Shown piece by piece: positions 18,147 to 26,615 of a stretch of 64,000 nucleotides of DNA. Every line of letters starts with the position of its first letter. The first letter of the stretch is position 1. Location of the stretch: contig CBDFMS010000017.1 of the NCBI GenBank assembly GCA_965249735.1, forward strand, positions 62,001 through 126,000, read 5' to 3'. A model generated the notes under the pieces. The model was not told the DNA's origin and did not search any database. It saw nothing but the letters and a program-made list of their open reading frames with translations. Made by a program: the position numbers and the translations under genes. This DNA is from JANQSS01 sp965249735 (GTDB lineage: Bacteria > Bacteroidota > Bacteroidia > Chitinophagales > Saprospiraceae).

Positions 18147-18878
18147 TTATTTAAAGATGTTGTTCTTAACCATAACGTCAACTAAACCGATCGACGCATC
18201 TTCCATTCTGTTCACAATACCGTCAATTTTTGAAACGATGTAGTTGTAAAAGATCTGCAATATGATAGCTACGATCAATCCAAATACCGTTGTCAACAGG
18301 GCGACCTTAATACCTTTGGCCACTACTGATGGCGATAAGTCTCCCGCTGCCTCAATACTTTCAAAGGCACCAATCATACCGATAACTGTTCCCATGAAAC
18401 CAAGCATTGGAGCAATGGCGATAAACAGCGAAATCCATACGAGACCTTTTTCCAACAGACCCATTTGAACACTTCCATATGAAACTACCGCCTTTTCAAC
18501 TGCCTCGGGTCCCCGATGAGCGTTTAACATTCCTTCATATAAGATGCTAGCTGTCGGGCCTGGGGTGGATTTAGCCACTTCTTTCGCGCCGTCCAAATCT
18601 CCAGCAGCAAGATGATCATCTATTGTTGCCATAAGTTTATCTGTGTTGGCGGTAGCGATGTTGAGGGTGATGATCCGCTCAATACAAAAGGCCAAGCCTA
18701 AAATCAGGCATAACAATACCAAAGACATAAACATCCAGTTTCCTTCGATAAACTTTTCTTTTAAAATTTGGAATCCAGATTTTTCTACTGCTGCCTGAGC
18801 CAATAGATCAAATGCTCCAAACACGCTTGCCGCAGCAAACACTGTCACGAGAACTAATACTTTCCTAATCATATTCAT
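18147..18878 (-). CDS. MotA/TolQ/ExbB proton channel protein
   Basis: A 243-residue membrane protein. An N-terminal hydrophobic stretch (ending near LLAQAA) may be a signal or extra segment, followed by segments at about 50-72, 150-175 and 190-215. The C-terminal block has the family pattern: LVWISLFIAIAPMLGFMGTVIGMIGAF, then KGIKVALLTTVFGLIVAI, with the channel-lining Thr. ExbB-like pentamers surround ExbD and convert proton motive force to mechanical work at the envelope. It is first in the operon exbB - membrane protein - exbD - exbD, just downstream of a tRNA gene. Confidence 0.93.
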   Translation of the reverse strand: MNMIRKVLVLVTVFAAASVFGAFDLLAQAAVEKSGFQILKEKFIEGNWMFMSLVLLCLILGLAFCIERIITLNIATANTDKLMATIDDHLAAGDLDGAKEVAKSTPGPTASILYEGMLNAHRGPEAVEKAVVSYGSVQMGLLEKGLVWISLFIAIAPMLGFMGTVIGMIGAFESIEAAGDLSPSVVAKGIKVALLTTVFGLIVAIILQIFYNYIVSKIDGIVNRMEDASIGLVDVMVKNNIFK

Positions 18879-18920
18879 GTTTTGTTAATGGTTTACAAGT
18901 TAATATACTTCTAATACATG

Positions 18921-19008
18921 CGGAGAGTAAGGGATTCGAACCCTTGATACCCTTTTGAGGTATACACACTTTCCAGGCGTGCGCCTTCGACCACTCGGCC
19001 AACTCTCC
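18921..19008 (-). tRNA. tRNA-Ser (anticodon GGA)
   Basis: An 88-base minus-strand tRNA. The acceptor stem pairs GGAGAGT with ACTCTCC, with discriminator G. The D-loop region reads TGGCCGAGTGGT, the anticodon loop CTGGAAA gives anticodon GGA, a long variable arm (TATACC.../GGTATC) is the class II hallmark of tRNA-Ser, and the T-arm is GGGTTCGAATCCC. CCA is not encoded. Confidence 0.97.
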
Positions 19009-19113
19009 CGGGTCAAGACTGACACCACACACAAAATTATAATTAAAGATAAGAATACAAAATTTTTCTTCGCTTTAGGGTCAAATCACTTGCATTTTTT
19101 ATGCTCATTGTGC

Positions 19114-19887
19114 TTACACCTTCTTGAAAATTTTTTCTGCATTGTTTGTTGTTTGCTGAGCCACAAGGGATAATGGCAAGTTCAATACCTCAGAAATAAA
19201 TTTCGCAGTATAAAGCAGATAGCTACTTTCATTCCGTTTACCCCGTTTTGGTACAGGAGGCAGGTAAGGTGCATCAGTTTCCAGTACGATCCGCTCCAAG
19301 CCGATGGCCTTCACAACTTCCGAAATAGTAGATTTTTTATACGTGATCACGCCCACGATACCCATATAAAACCCAAGATCCATGATTTTCCTCGCTTGAT
19401 CCAATGTCCCGTCGAAACAATGAAAAATGCCATTCAATCGCTCATCATGATTTTCGCTAATGAGTGAGATTGTCAGGTCCAGGGCTGATCTTGAATGAAT
19501 AACTATGGGCAGTCCTTTTTCCTTAGCCCACTCAATCTGGATTCGGAAGCTTTCAATCTGTTGTTTCTCTTTTGTCGTATCCCAATAGAGATCAATTCCA
19601 GTTTCTCCTATCCCTGAATAGCTCCTTGTTGCAAATAGATTCTCCATTTGATCCAATGTTGCCTCATAGTCATCGTCAACCGAACAAGGGTGTAATCCCA
19701 TCATGGGAAAAATATGCTCGGGATATTCATCCGAAAGCGCATGCATAGAATCAATCGTACTCCTATCAATGTTCGGAAGATACATTTCAACAACACCCGC
19801 ATTAATTGTGCGCACGATCATTTCATTCCTATCCGCCTCAAATTGTTGAAGATAAAGGTGGGTGTGTGTATCTATCATTTCTATCAT
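19114..19887 (-). CDS. TatD family metal-dependent hydrolase
   Basis: A 257-residue TIM-barrel metal enzyme. It begins IDTHTHLYL (HxH metal site), with GETGIDLYWD (Glu), PIVIHSRSA (His), GIFHCFDG (His), and a C-terminal ETDAPYLPP (Asp). TatD proteins are Mg-dependent DNases/phosphodiesterases in DNA repair and RNA decay. Start choice: ATG at 19887, three codons before IDTHTH; an internal ATG at 19878 is also possible. It overlaps the preceding glycosyltransferase stop by one base (TAATG). Confidence 0.93.
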   Translation of the reverse strand: MIEMIDTHTHLYLQQFEADRNEMIVRTINAGVVEMYLPNIDRSTIDSMHALSDEYPEHIFPMMGLHPCSVDDDYEATLDQMENLFATRSYSGIGETGIDLYWDTTKEKQQIESFRIQIEWAKEKGLPIVIHSRSALDLTISLISENHDERLNGIFHCFDGTLDQARKIMDLGFYMGIVGVITYKKSTISEVVKAIGLERIVLETDAPYLPPVPKRGKRNESSYLLYTAKFISEVLNLPLSLVAQQTTNNAEKIFKKV

Positions 19888-21827
19888 TATCCAAGTTTAC
19901 CTAATTGAGAAATAAACGCACGTGCATCAATCCAAAATGAATATTCCCTGGCATAAATAAAGTCCAGATTCATTTTCTGATCATCATTTAATCTGTTTAC
20001 GAAATCGGTCGAGGCATGGCCTAAAATACTTTTTTTAATAACCGGCAGCACACCGCTGTGTCCTTTTGATGTCACATAGCCGACCCATGTATTTTTTCCA
20101 AGAAAGGTTAAAAGAACATTCGAAAAATACGACATTCGGAATCCATTAATTGGCCATAAAATAGGGCTCCATATAACTGTCAAAATCGATATTAAAATAT
20201 CTCCTAACCGCTTTATAAACCTGTGATACGATGAAGAAATAGCATATTCAACATCAAATGCATCGATCTGCCCTCTGAATTCTTTTGAATATGATCCGAC
20301 CAGACTACCGGTTTCAGAAGTAAAGATCTTGTACTGACACGCATGATCCATTGTACTCATGACACGCATAATTTCTGTTGTCGTGACGACATGTTGGTCA
20401 AAAATAATTTCATCTATCCCATGAAAGCGTATGACGGACTCAATCGTATCTATGTCCCCGATATAATTATCCCCCTGGTACTTTGCTCTATCCGTATTAA
20501 TAAATCCGATCAGATTGGATTTTTCTCTTTTATCCAACAACGCAAGCATCCGATCTGACTGATCAGGATCCCCTACAATAACCGTATTGACCTTCAGCGA
20601 TTCCACCCCTGAAACTGTATTACTTACTATCAAATCGATTAGATAAATTATTGCTGAACCTAAGAACGCACCAATAAGTAATACCGCTCTGGAAAACCGG
20701 AAATCACTTGGGAACAAGCTGTAGACAACTAACAAGGCAAGTAAATTGACAAACAATATTTTAATCGTCCGCCATTGCTTAAATTTTTTATGATACTTAC
20801 CTAGCACCAAAAACATCAGCAAACTGATGAATATATAGATTAATAAATTTCGCCTGATAAGTAAGTCTGAAAAATAATCTTCTGTTCCAAAATAAAACTG
20901 TTCCCACAAAGTCTTGGATACATAAAAAGCCAACCCCAAAATGAAAGCATCCCGTATCGGTTTCGACATTTTTTTAATCATGCCAATAAAAAATGTAAAA
21001 AATGCCTTCAAGTAAATGGCGGATTTAATCGCAAGCGTGTAGGCTAAAACACTGGATCCTGCTGTATGTTTTTTTGCAAATATGATCATGGCCTCATAAA
21101 ATCGACGGACATAATCAAAACTCATTTTTCGGGTGCTTTCCCCTTTAAAATGGATAATATTGGTCTCGGACAAGTAGTGGTTTGAATAGCCGGATGCTCT
21201 AACTCGGTAAGAAAGATCGATGTCCTCACCATACATAAAATAATCTTCATCAAATCCCCCAACCTCGAGAAATATGTCTTTGCGCATGAACATAAATGCT
21301 CCTGTTAGGGTGTCAACTTCATGATTAATTTCCTCATCCAAATGACCCAAATAATATTGATTAAATATCCTGGATGAAGGAAAGAGTTGAGCAAGTCCAA
21401 AAATTTTGCAAAATGAAACAAACGGCGTTGGAAAACCACGTTTGGATTCCGGCAGAAACGCCCCAGAGCCATCGTACATTCGAACACCAATTATGCCTGC
21501 ATTCTGATTCTTTTTATAGAAATCATGGCATATTTTTAAAGTGTGTGTACTTAGAATTGTATCGGGGTTTAAAATGAGCACGAATTCTCCTTTGCTAAGT
21601 TCCACGCCCTGATTATTGGCTTTCGAAAAGCCTACGTTTTCCTTATTTTCAATTAAAATTACTTCTGGATACTTTTGCCTTATAAATTCGACCGATTTAT
21701 CAGTTGAAGCATTGTCAATCACAATAATCTCATATTCTTCATCAAATTCAGATTGCAATATTGAAGCAATGCATTGATCAAGAAAATACTTGACATTGTA
21801 ATTTATGATGATGATGGAAACTTTCAT
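19887..21827 (-). CDS. GT2 glycosyltransferase fused to membrane and WbaP-N-like Rossmann region
   Basis: A 646-residue fusion. Residues 1-225 are a GT2 rhamnosyltransferase-type domain: SIIIINYNV, IDNASTDKS, NNQGVELSKGEFVLILNPD, DEDYFMYGEDIDL. Then come five or so membrane segments (about 270-400). Residues about 415-520 form a Rossmann-like domain (VNTVIVGDPDQSDRMLALLD, LIGFIN, GDIDTIESVIRFHGIDEIIF) like the middle domain of polyprenyl-phosphate hexose-1-phosphate transferases (WbaP/WcaJ). The catalytic transferase domain of that family is not present; the C-terminus (about 530-646) is hydrophobic plus a tail. It probably acts in surface glycan synthesis. Its start is 34 bases after recR. 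Confidence 0.82.
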   Translation of the reverse strand: MKVSIIIINYNVKYFLDQCIASILQSEFDEEYEIIVIDNASTDKSVEFIRQKYPEVILIENKENVGFSKANNQGVELSKGEFVLILNPDTILSTHTLKICHDFYKKNQNAGIIGVRMYDGSGAFLPESKRGFPTPFVSFCKIFGLAQLFPSSRIFNQYYLGHLDEEINHEVDTLTGAFMFMRKDIFLEVGGFDEDYFMYGEDIDLSYRVRASGYSNHYLSETNIIHFKGESTRKMSFDYVRRFYEAMIIFAKKHTAGSSVLAYTLAIKSAIYLKAFFTFFIGMIKKMSKPIRDAFILGLAFYVSKTLWEQFYFGTEDYFSDLLIRRNLLIYIFISLLMFLVLGKYHKKFKQWRTIKILFVNLLALLVVYSLFPSDFRFSRAVLLIGAFLGSAIIYLIDLIVSNTVSGVESLKVNTVIVGDPDQSDRMLALLDKREKSNLIGFINTDRAKYQGDNYIGDIDTIESVIRFHGIDEIIFDQHVVTTTEIMRVMSTMDHACQYKIFTSETGSLVGSYSKEFRGQIDAFDVEYAISSSYHRFIKRLGDILISILTVIWSPILWPINGFRMSYFSNVLLTFLGKNTWVGYVTSKGHSGVLPVIKKSILGHASTDFVNRLNDDQKMNLDFIYAREYSFWIDARAFISQLGKLG

Positions 21828-21861
21828 GATAGAAAATGGCTCTTTACATAGTCCATAGACG

Positions 21862-22488
21862 TCAGGAGTTCAACATCACGTTAGGGTTGTATGGCAATCT
21901 GCCGGTTATTGATCGTCCGAGGGTTATTTCATCTGTATATTCCAATTCTCCTCCAAAGGAAACTCCTCTCGAAATAATAGAGAATTTACAGTGTTCAAAT
22001 TTTTCCATTTTTTTTGCGATAAAATACGACGTCGTATCTCCTTCGATTGTGGGCCTAATGGCCATAATAACTTCCTTAACCGTTTTTTCACTTGCTCTGG
22101 ACATAAGCTGATCAATGGACAAATCCTCAGGTGCAATGCCATCTATAGGACTGATAATTCCACCCAAAACATGATAGACGCCAAAAAACTGATTTGTAGA
22201 TTCAATAGCCAATACATCTCTGATCGACTCGACGACACAAATAGTGGATTTGTCTCTGCGCGTATCAAGACAAATCTGACATTGCGCTTGATCTGAAAGG
22301 TGGCCACAAGAAGTGCATTTTTGCAGTTTCTGCCGAAAGTCTACAATCGCTTTTCCAAATTGTTCTACCTGAACTGGCGATTGTTCGATCAAGAACAGCG
22401 CAAAACGCAGTGCTGATTTTTTACCAACGCCAGGCAGGCTCGCGAATGCTTCAACTGCCTCTTCCAATAACTTTGAACTAAAATTCAT
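21862..22488 (-). CDS. recR: Recombination protein RecR
   Basis: RecR of 208 residues from the ATG at 22488 (MNFSSKLLEEAVEAFASLPG); the longer open frame adds 19 atypical residues. It has the N-terminal helix-hairpin-helix (LPGVGKKSALR), a C4 zinc finger (CTSCGHLSDQAQCQIC), and a Toprim domain (ICVVESIRDVLAIE, YHVLGGIISPIDGI). RecR works with RecO/RecF in single-strand gap repair. First gene of recR - glycosyltransferase - tatD, divergent from the E2 gene. Confidence 0.97.
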   Translation of the reverse strand: MNFSSKLLEEAVEAFASLPGVGKKSALRFALFLIEQSPVQVEQFGKAIVDFRQKLQKCTSCGHLSDQAQCQICLDTRRDKSTICVVESIRDVLAIESTNQFFGVYHVLGGIISPIDGIAPEDLSIDQLMSRASEKTVKEVIMAIRPTIEGDTTSYFIAKKMEKFEHCKFSIISRGVSFGGELEYTDEITLGRSITGRLPYNPNVMLNS

Positions 22489-22584
22489 CTTCACAAAAGT
22501 ATCAAACAACAAACAATCACGGGATAACAATAATGTGCTTCGCATAAAACATACTTGTCCCCATTAAAATTAGCATAACCAAAA

Positions 22585-22612
22585 TTGAAATGATAGAGAA
22601 ATCCTATTTTTG
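22585..22612 (+). promoter_or_regulatory. Promoter of the E2 gene
   Basis: TTG at 22585-22587 and TATTTTTG at 22605-22612, separated by 17 bases, match the Bacteroidota -33/-7 pattern (TTG, TAnnTTTG). The start codon is 30 bases further. Confidence 0.65.
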
Positions 22613-22641
22613 ACCCTCATGCTAACAAGAAACAGATTGAA

Positions 22642-23865
22642 ATGGCCGAAGTAATCAGAATGCCGAGACTTAGTGATACGATGGAAGAAGGTGTCATTGT
22701 GGGATGGATGAAAAAAGTGGGTGACGAGATTTCACCAGGTGATATTCTCGCTGAAGTCGAAACAGATAAAGCCACCATGGATTTAGAAAGTTTTGACTCT
22801 GGGACTTTATTGCATATAGCGGTAATGGAAGGATCTGTTCCTGTAGACGGTATCATTGCCATTATTGGAGAAAAAGGTGATGACGTGGAAAGTATTTTGG
22901 CCGAGGCATCCAATGGCCAGACGAAGGCTTACGAAACGGTGGTAGAAAATAAACAAGAACCTGAAGAACTAGCCCCAATTTCTGGAGCGCAACAGGCACC
23001 GGCGAGCTCAGGTGAGCGGCTGAAAGCCTCTCCTTTGGCAAAAAAAATGGCTCTAGATGCTGGAATAAAATTGGAAGGAATTCGAGGAACCGGAGAACAT
23101 GGTCGCATCATCAAACGCGATGTCGAGCAGGCAATAAATGAACCCGCCACAATGACATCAGCGGTTACCTCTTATCCTTCGTCAGGATTCGAGGATATCG
23201 AACTAAGTCAGATGCGTAAAACGATCGCCAGACGATTGGGTGAAAGCAAATTTTCATCACCTCATTTCTATCTGACGATGAAAATTGATATGACTGAATC
23301 AATGAATTCGCGAAAACAGATCAATGCGATGATCGAACCAAATAAGATCTCATTCAATGATCTCATTGTCAAAGCGTGCGCAGTTGCCCTTAAAAAACAT
23401 CCAAATGTCAATTCTTCCTGGTTAGGTGGTCGAATTCGCCGGAATTTTGATGTCAACATTGGTGTCGCTGTGGCTGTCGATGAAGGCCTGATGGTTCCTG
23501 TGGTTCGAAATGCGGACATGAAATCATTGACTGAAATCAGCAGTGAGGTTAAGGATAAGGCAGGAAGAGCACGTGATCGGAGACTAGACCTTGAGGAAAT
23601 GCAAGGAAATACGTTCACTATTTCAAATCTTGGAATGTTTGGCATCGACGAATTCACAGCTATCATTAATCCACCCGATGCCTGCATATTGGCTGTTGGT
23701 GGAATCGAAAAAACACCGGTAGTTATCAACGATAGCATTGTCATCCGGAATATCATGAAAGTCACGCTTTCCTGTGATCATCGAGTTGTTGATGGGGTCA
23801 TGGGTTCTCAGTTTCTATTAACAGTCAAGTCGTTTTTGGAGGCTCCAGTGCGCATCCTGGCCTAA
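22642..23865 (+). CDS. 2-oxoacid dehydrogenase E2, probably pyruvate dehydrogenase E2
   Basis: A 407-residue dihydrolipoamide acyltransferase. Residues 1-78 are one lipoyl domain with the lysine in EVETDKATMDL. An Ala/Glu linker leads to a peripheral-subunit-binding domain at about 128-165 (ASPLAKKMALDAGI, GRIIKRDVE). The catalytic domain (about 185-407) ends SCDHRVVDGVMG, with the active-site His and Asp. It moves the acyl group from lipoamide to CoA in the cytosol. Sequence style (MPRLSDTMEEGVIVGWM) is that of Bacteroidota PDH E2 rather than OGDH E2. No E1 or E3 genes are adjacent. Confidence 0.92.
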   Translation: MAEVIRMPRLSDTMEEGVIVGWMKKVGDEISPGDILAEVETDKATMDLESFDSGTLLHIAVMEGSVPVDGIIAIIGEKGDDVESILAEASNGQTKAYETVVENKQEPEELAPISGAQQAPASSGERLKASPLAKKMALDAGIKLEGIRGTGEHGRIIKRDVEQAINEPATMTSAVTSYPSSGFEDIELSQMRKTIARRLGESKFSSPHFYLTMKIDMTESMNSRKQINAMIEPNKISFNDLIVKACAVALKKHPNVNSSWLGGRIRRNFDVNIGVAVAVDEGLMVPVVRNADMKSLTEISSEVKDKAGRARDRRLDLEEMQGNTFTISNLGMFGIDEFTAIINPPDACILAVGGIEKTPVVINDSIVIRNIMKVTLSCDHRVVDGVMGSQFLLTVKSFLEAPVRILA

Positions 23866-24113
23866 GATTCAACCCACCCTAAATCCAGCGGTCTCCGGGC
23901 AATCACGATTCGGCGTCAGTTCGGCCCTATTCTGCAGATGGCGTACGAAAAGTTCAATTTAGATTACTGTGATTTTTTCAAATCCCAAATCTCAATAGTC
24001 AAGAATTGACTCCCTTGGACAACCCACCACTTCGTTTTAAAAATATAATTACATTATAAAAATATTTAATATGTATCTTCGTGATTCATATTATCAAATC
24101 AAGTATTTTGGCC

Positions 24114-25139
24114 ATGAAACATTTTGCTGCAGAACAAATTGACCGAGTAAAGGAAGCCTGGGAACTCCAGGATCACGTTCTTGCACCACAAATCGTGGTC
24201 TTCAGTGAAGAAGCGGAAGTAGTTGCCGGAGATCTGGTCTTGCTAACTTTATCCGAAGAGGTTGGAGCTGCTGTCCGATATCAATGGTATGGTTTCAGTC
24301 AGATTACATCAATTCGCATTATTGATTGCGGCAACTATATTGGCAACGATGTCGAACCATTGCTGGATCTTATTCAAAAATTATGGGAAAAAGATGCCAT
24401 AGTTGTGCTTTTGTCCAGCAATCTCGATAAAGGACTATATCATTGCTTACACGATCGGTATTCAAATGATATTTCGACGTCGGTTTCGATAGCACGCGCT
24501 GCTTCAGACACGGCAAGATTATATCCTGAAGTTTCATTTGTCTCCATGTCAAATCAAATTCACAGAAGCAAGCCATCGCACCTGATGAAAAGTCCGAATC
24601 AACTCATACTCAGACTTGGTGAGATGCGTTCGTTCTTCGCCGAATCAGAGCCATACCTGAGGCATGCAGATTGTTGCTTTTTCGATCTCAACAGTATTCG
24701 ATATGCAGATGCACCGGGACAGTCAAATCCAAGTACAAGCGGTCTAAGTTCCGAAGAGGCTTGCCATTTGTCAAGGTATGCAGGTCAAGCGGGCAAATTG
24801 AAGCTTTTTTGGGTTCACAATTATTTTCCTGAATTGGATGACCGAAAGGTTACTGCAGATCTAATCGCACAAATGTTGTGGTATTTCGTCGATGGGGTCG
24901 AACAACGAAAAGATCCCATTCCTGTAGATACTTCGAGGCTACAAGCCTATGTCGTGGAATTTGATAGATTGGACATTCCTTTAACTTTTTATAAAAGTCT
25001 TGTCACCGATCGCTGGTGGGTAACCGGGTCGATTGATCTACAAGCCAAACCGATTCCGTGCTCAATAAGGGATTATGAAACTTCAAAGAAGGGAGAATTA
25101 TCTAAACGATTACTCGATTTACTACAAGTCTACGGATAG
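24114..25139 (+). CDS. Arginase/formimidoylglutamase-fold protein lacking metal ligands
   Basis: A 341-residue protein from the ATG at 24114 (MKHFAAEQIDRV); an upstream GTG at 24081 is possible. The chain follows the ureohydrolase (arginase/agmatinase) plan: an N-terminal Rossmann-like half (NYIGNDVEPLLDLIQKL), the region where GGDHS is expected (reading VVLLSSNLDKG), and the region where a SxDxDxxDP motif is expected (reading CCFFDLNSIRYADAPG), then EACHLSRYAG and a conserved-looking C-terminal tail. The DAHxD and DxDxxDP metal ligands are absent, so it should not hydrolyse guanidino groups in the usual way. It probably serves a binding or structural role; alignment should be checked. It converges on murF, 13 bases away. 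Confidence 0.68.
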   Translation: MKHFAAEQIDRVKEAWELQDHVLAPQIVVFSEEAEVVAGDLVLLTLSEEVGAAVRYQWYGFSQITSIRIIDCGNYIGNDVEPLLDLIQKLWEKDAIVVLLSSNLDKGLYHCLHDRYSNDISTSVSIARAASDTARLYPEVSFVSMSNQIHRSKPSHLMKSPNQLILRLGEMRSFFAESEPYLRHADCCFFDLNSIRYADAPGQSNPSTSGLSSEEACHLSRYAGQAGKLKLFWVHNYFPELDDRKVTADLIAQMLWYFVDGVEQRKDPIPVDTSRLQAYVVEFDRLDIPLTFYKSLVTDRWWVTGSIDLQAKPIPCSIRDYETSKKGELSKRLLDLLQVYG

Positions 25140-25152
25140 GAATTCTTCAAAT

Positions 25153-26469
25153 CTATTGAGAAGGGAGATCAATATACTTGAGAAATTGCTCCAGGCCAAT
25201 GCTTCTTGATCCTTTTACGAGTATGACCATTCCTGACAGATCTATGGGATGATCAAGTATATCCTGCCCCAATTCTGCTACATTGGAGTAAGCCTTTTTA
25301 TTGCACTTTTGCATTTCTTCTCCCACAAGGAATAAATGATCCAGGTCCATTTTTTTCACACGTGTCAGAAGCTCCTCATGTGCCTGTTTAGAATATTTCC
25401 CCAACTCTTTCATATCTCCCAATACGGCTGCCTTCTTGGCTGATCGCCAATTATCCAATACGTCCAGTGCCTTATTCATGCTGACCGGATTCGCGTTATA
25501 GGCATCAAGTAAAATGGTAAAATTATCTCTTTCGATAACCTGGGAACGATTGTTTTTAGGAACAAAGGACTTTAGTCCTTGAACAATGGACTCCGGAGAT
25601 ATATTAAATTGGATTCCTATAGCAATGGCCGCTATACAATTTTGAGCATTATGATCCCCTGCTAAGGTAGATTCAAACGCATAAGAAGAACCATTTTGGG
25701 CAAAATCTCCTTTGATGTTCGGGACGATTGATTTGATTTCAACGGTGACGTCATTCTCGGTTTCTGCAGCATGTTCACCTCTACGATAAATGAATCTACT
25801 CTGACTAACTTGAGCTGCTTGAAGCAGGATTTCAGACGAGCCAGGCACAAAAACAGTTCCATTTCGACTTGCCACGGCATGATAAAGAGATGATTTTTCA
25901 TTTAGTACACCTTCAAGATTTTCAAATGCTTCCAGATGAGCGGCACCGATATTTGTGATGATGCCAAAATCCGGTAAAGCTATCTCACAAAGCCTGGTTA
26001 TTTCTCCAAATGCATTTGACCCCATTTCGAGGACCATGATGTCATGTTGCTGATCTGCCTCGAGAATGGTAAGGGGCAAACCAAGCAAGTTGTTGAAGTT
26101 CCCTTTTGTGGAATGAACCGCATATTGTTGTGCGAACACACTTGTGACCAACTCCTTGGTTGTCGTTTTTCCATTTGACCCGGTTATTGCCAGGACCGGT
26201 ATATCAAGCTTAATTCGATGATATCGCGCTAGATCTTGTAAAGCCGTGAGCGCGTCAGGTACGCAGATAACGCCTTGTTCAGTTGCCATGAGCGGATCAT
26301 CGACCACGGCATAAGTTGCCCCTGACTGCAGCACATCACGTACGTATTTGTGTCCATCAAATTTGGGTCCCTTGAGTGCGAAAAACAATCGATTGGTCAC
26401 ATCTTTTCGGCTATCCGTGACAACTCCATCCGATTCTAAATAAAGATCATAGAGATCAGTACAATCCAT
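25153..26469 (-). CDS. murF: UDP-MurNAc-tripeptide-D-Ala-D-Ala ligase MurF
   Basis: A 438-residue Mur ligase: N-terminal uridine-binding part (DSRKDVTNRLFFALKGPKFDGH), ATP-binding loop TGSNGKTTTKEL near residue 100, the middle-domain EMGSNAFGEI and NIGAAHLE, then C-terminal LDAYNANPVSM and VLGDMKELG. It adds D-Ala-D-Ala to the peptidoglycan precursor in the cytosol. In many Bacteroidota murF follows gldJ, as here, with a possible 24-codon gene in between. Confidence 0.96.
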   Translation of the reverse strand: MDCTDLYDLYLESDGVVTDSRKDVTNRLFFALKGPKFDGHKYVRDVLQSGATYAVVDDPLMATEQGVICVPDALTALQDLARYHRIKLDIPVLAITGSNGKTTTKELVTSVFAQQYAVHSTKGNFNNLLGLPLTILEADQQHDIMVLEMGSNAFGEITRLCEIALPDFGIITNIGAAHLEAFENLEGVLNEKSSLYHAVASRNGTVFVPGSSEILLQAAQVSQSRFIYRRGEHAAETENDVTVEIKSIVPNIKGDFAQNGSSYAFESTLAGDHNAQNCIAAIAIGIQFNISPESIVQGLKSFVPKNNRSQVIERDNFTILLDAYNANPVSMNKALDVLDNWRSAKKAAVLGDMKELGKYSKQAHEELLTRVKKMDLDHLFLVGEEMQKCNKKAYSNVAELGQDILDHPIDLSGMVILVKGSRSIGLEQFLKYIDLPSQ

Positions 26470-26478
26470 AATTTTCGG

Positions 26479-26553
26479 TTACGTTGCCTTCAAGATGTTT
26501 TTAATAATCCAAACAATAGCAAAGAGAATCAACACTATTTGAAAGGATTCCAT
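26479..26553 (-). CDS. Possible 24-residue membrane peptide between gldJ and murF
   Basis: An ATG at 26553 opens a 24-codon frame to a TAA at 26479, nine bases before the murF start. It encodes one hydrophobic helix (QIVLILFAIVWII) with a KNILKAT tail, typical of small membrane peptides. It has no recognised family and no homolog I recall, and could be chance. Its position between two co-oriented genes and its hydrophobicity are the only evidence. Confidence 0.35.
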   Translation of the reverse strand: MESFQIVLILFAIVWIIKNILKAT

Positions 26554-26568
26554 TAAACCATGTCCTTA

Positions 26569-26606
26569 AAACAACAAATCCCCGCGAGAGCGAGGATAGG
26601 TTGTTT
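26569..26606 (-). terminator. Hairpin between gldJ-like and murF genes
   Basis: Minus-strand arms AAACAAC-CTATCCTCGC and GCGGGGATTT-GTTGTTT pair over about 15 of 17 positions around a TCTC loop. It lies 9 bases beyond the gldJ-like stop. Only a short T run follows, so it may be an attenuator or an RNA-processing stem instead of a strong terminator. Confidence 0.55.
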
Positions 26607-26615
26607 GAATAATTC

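Noticed and set aside
23268..23765. 165-codon minus-strand frame inside the E2 gene
   Set aside because: Lies within the conserved E2 catalytic domain on the other strand; composition is that of a shadow frame.
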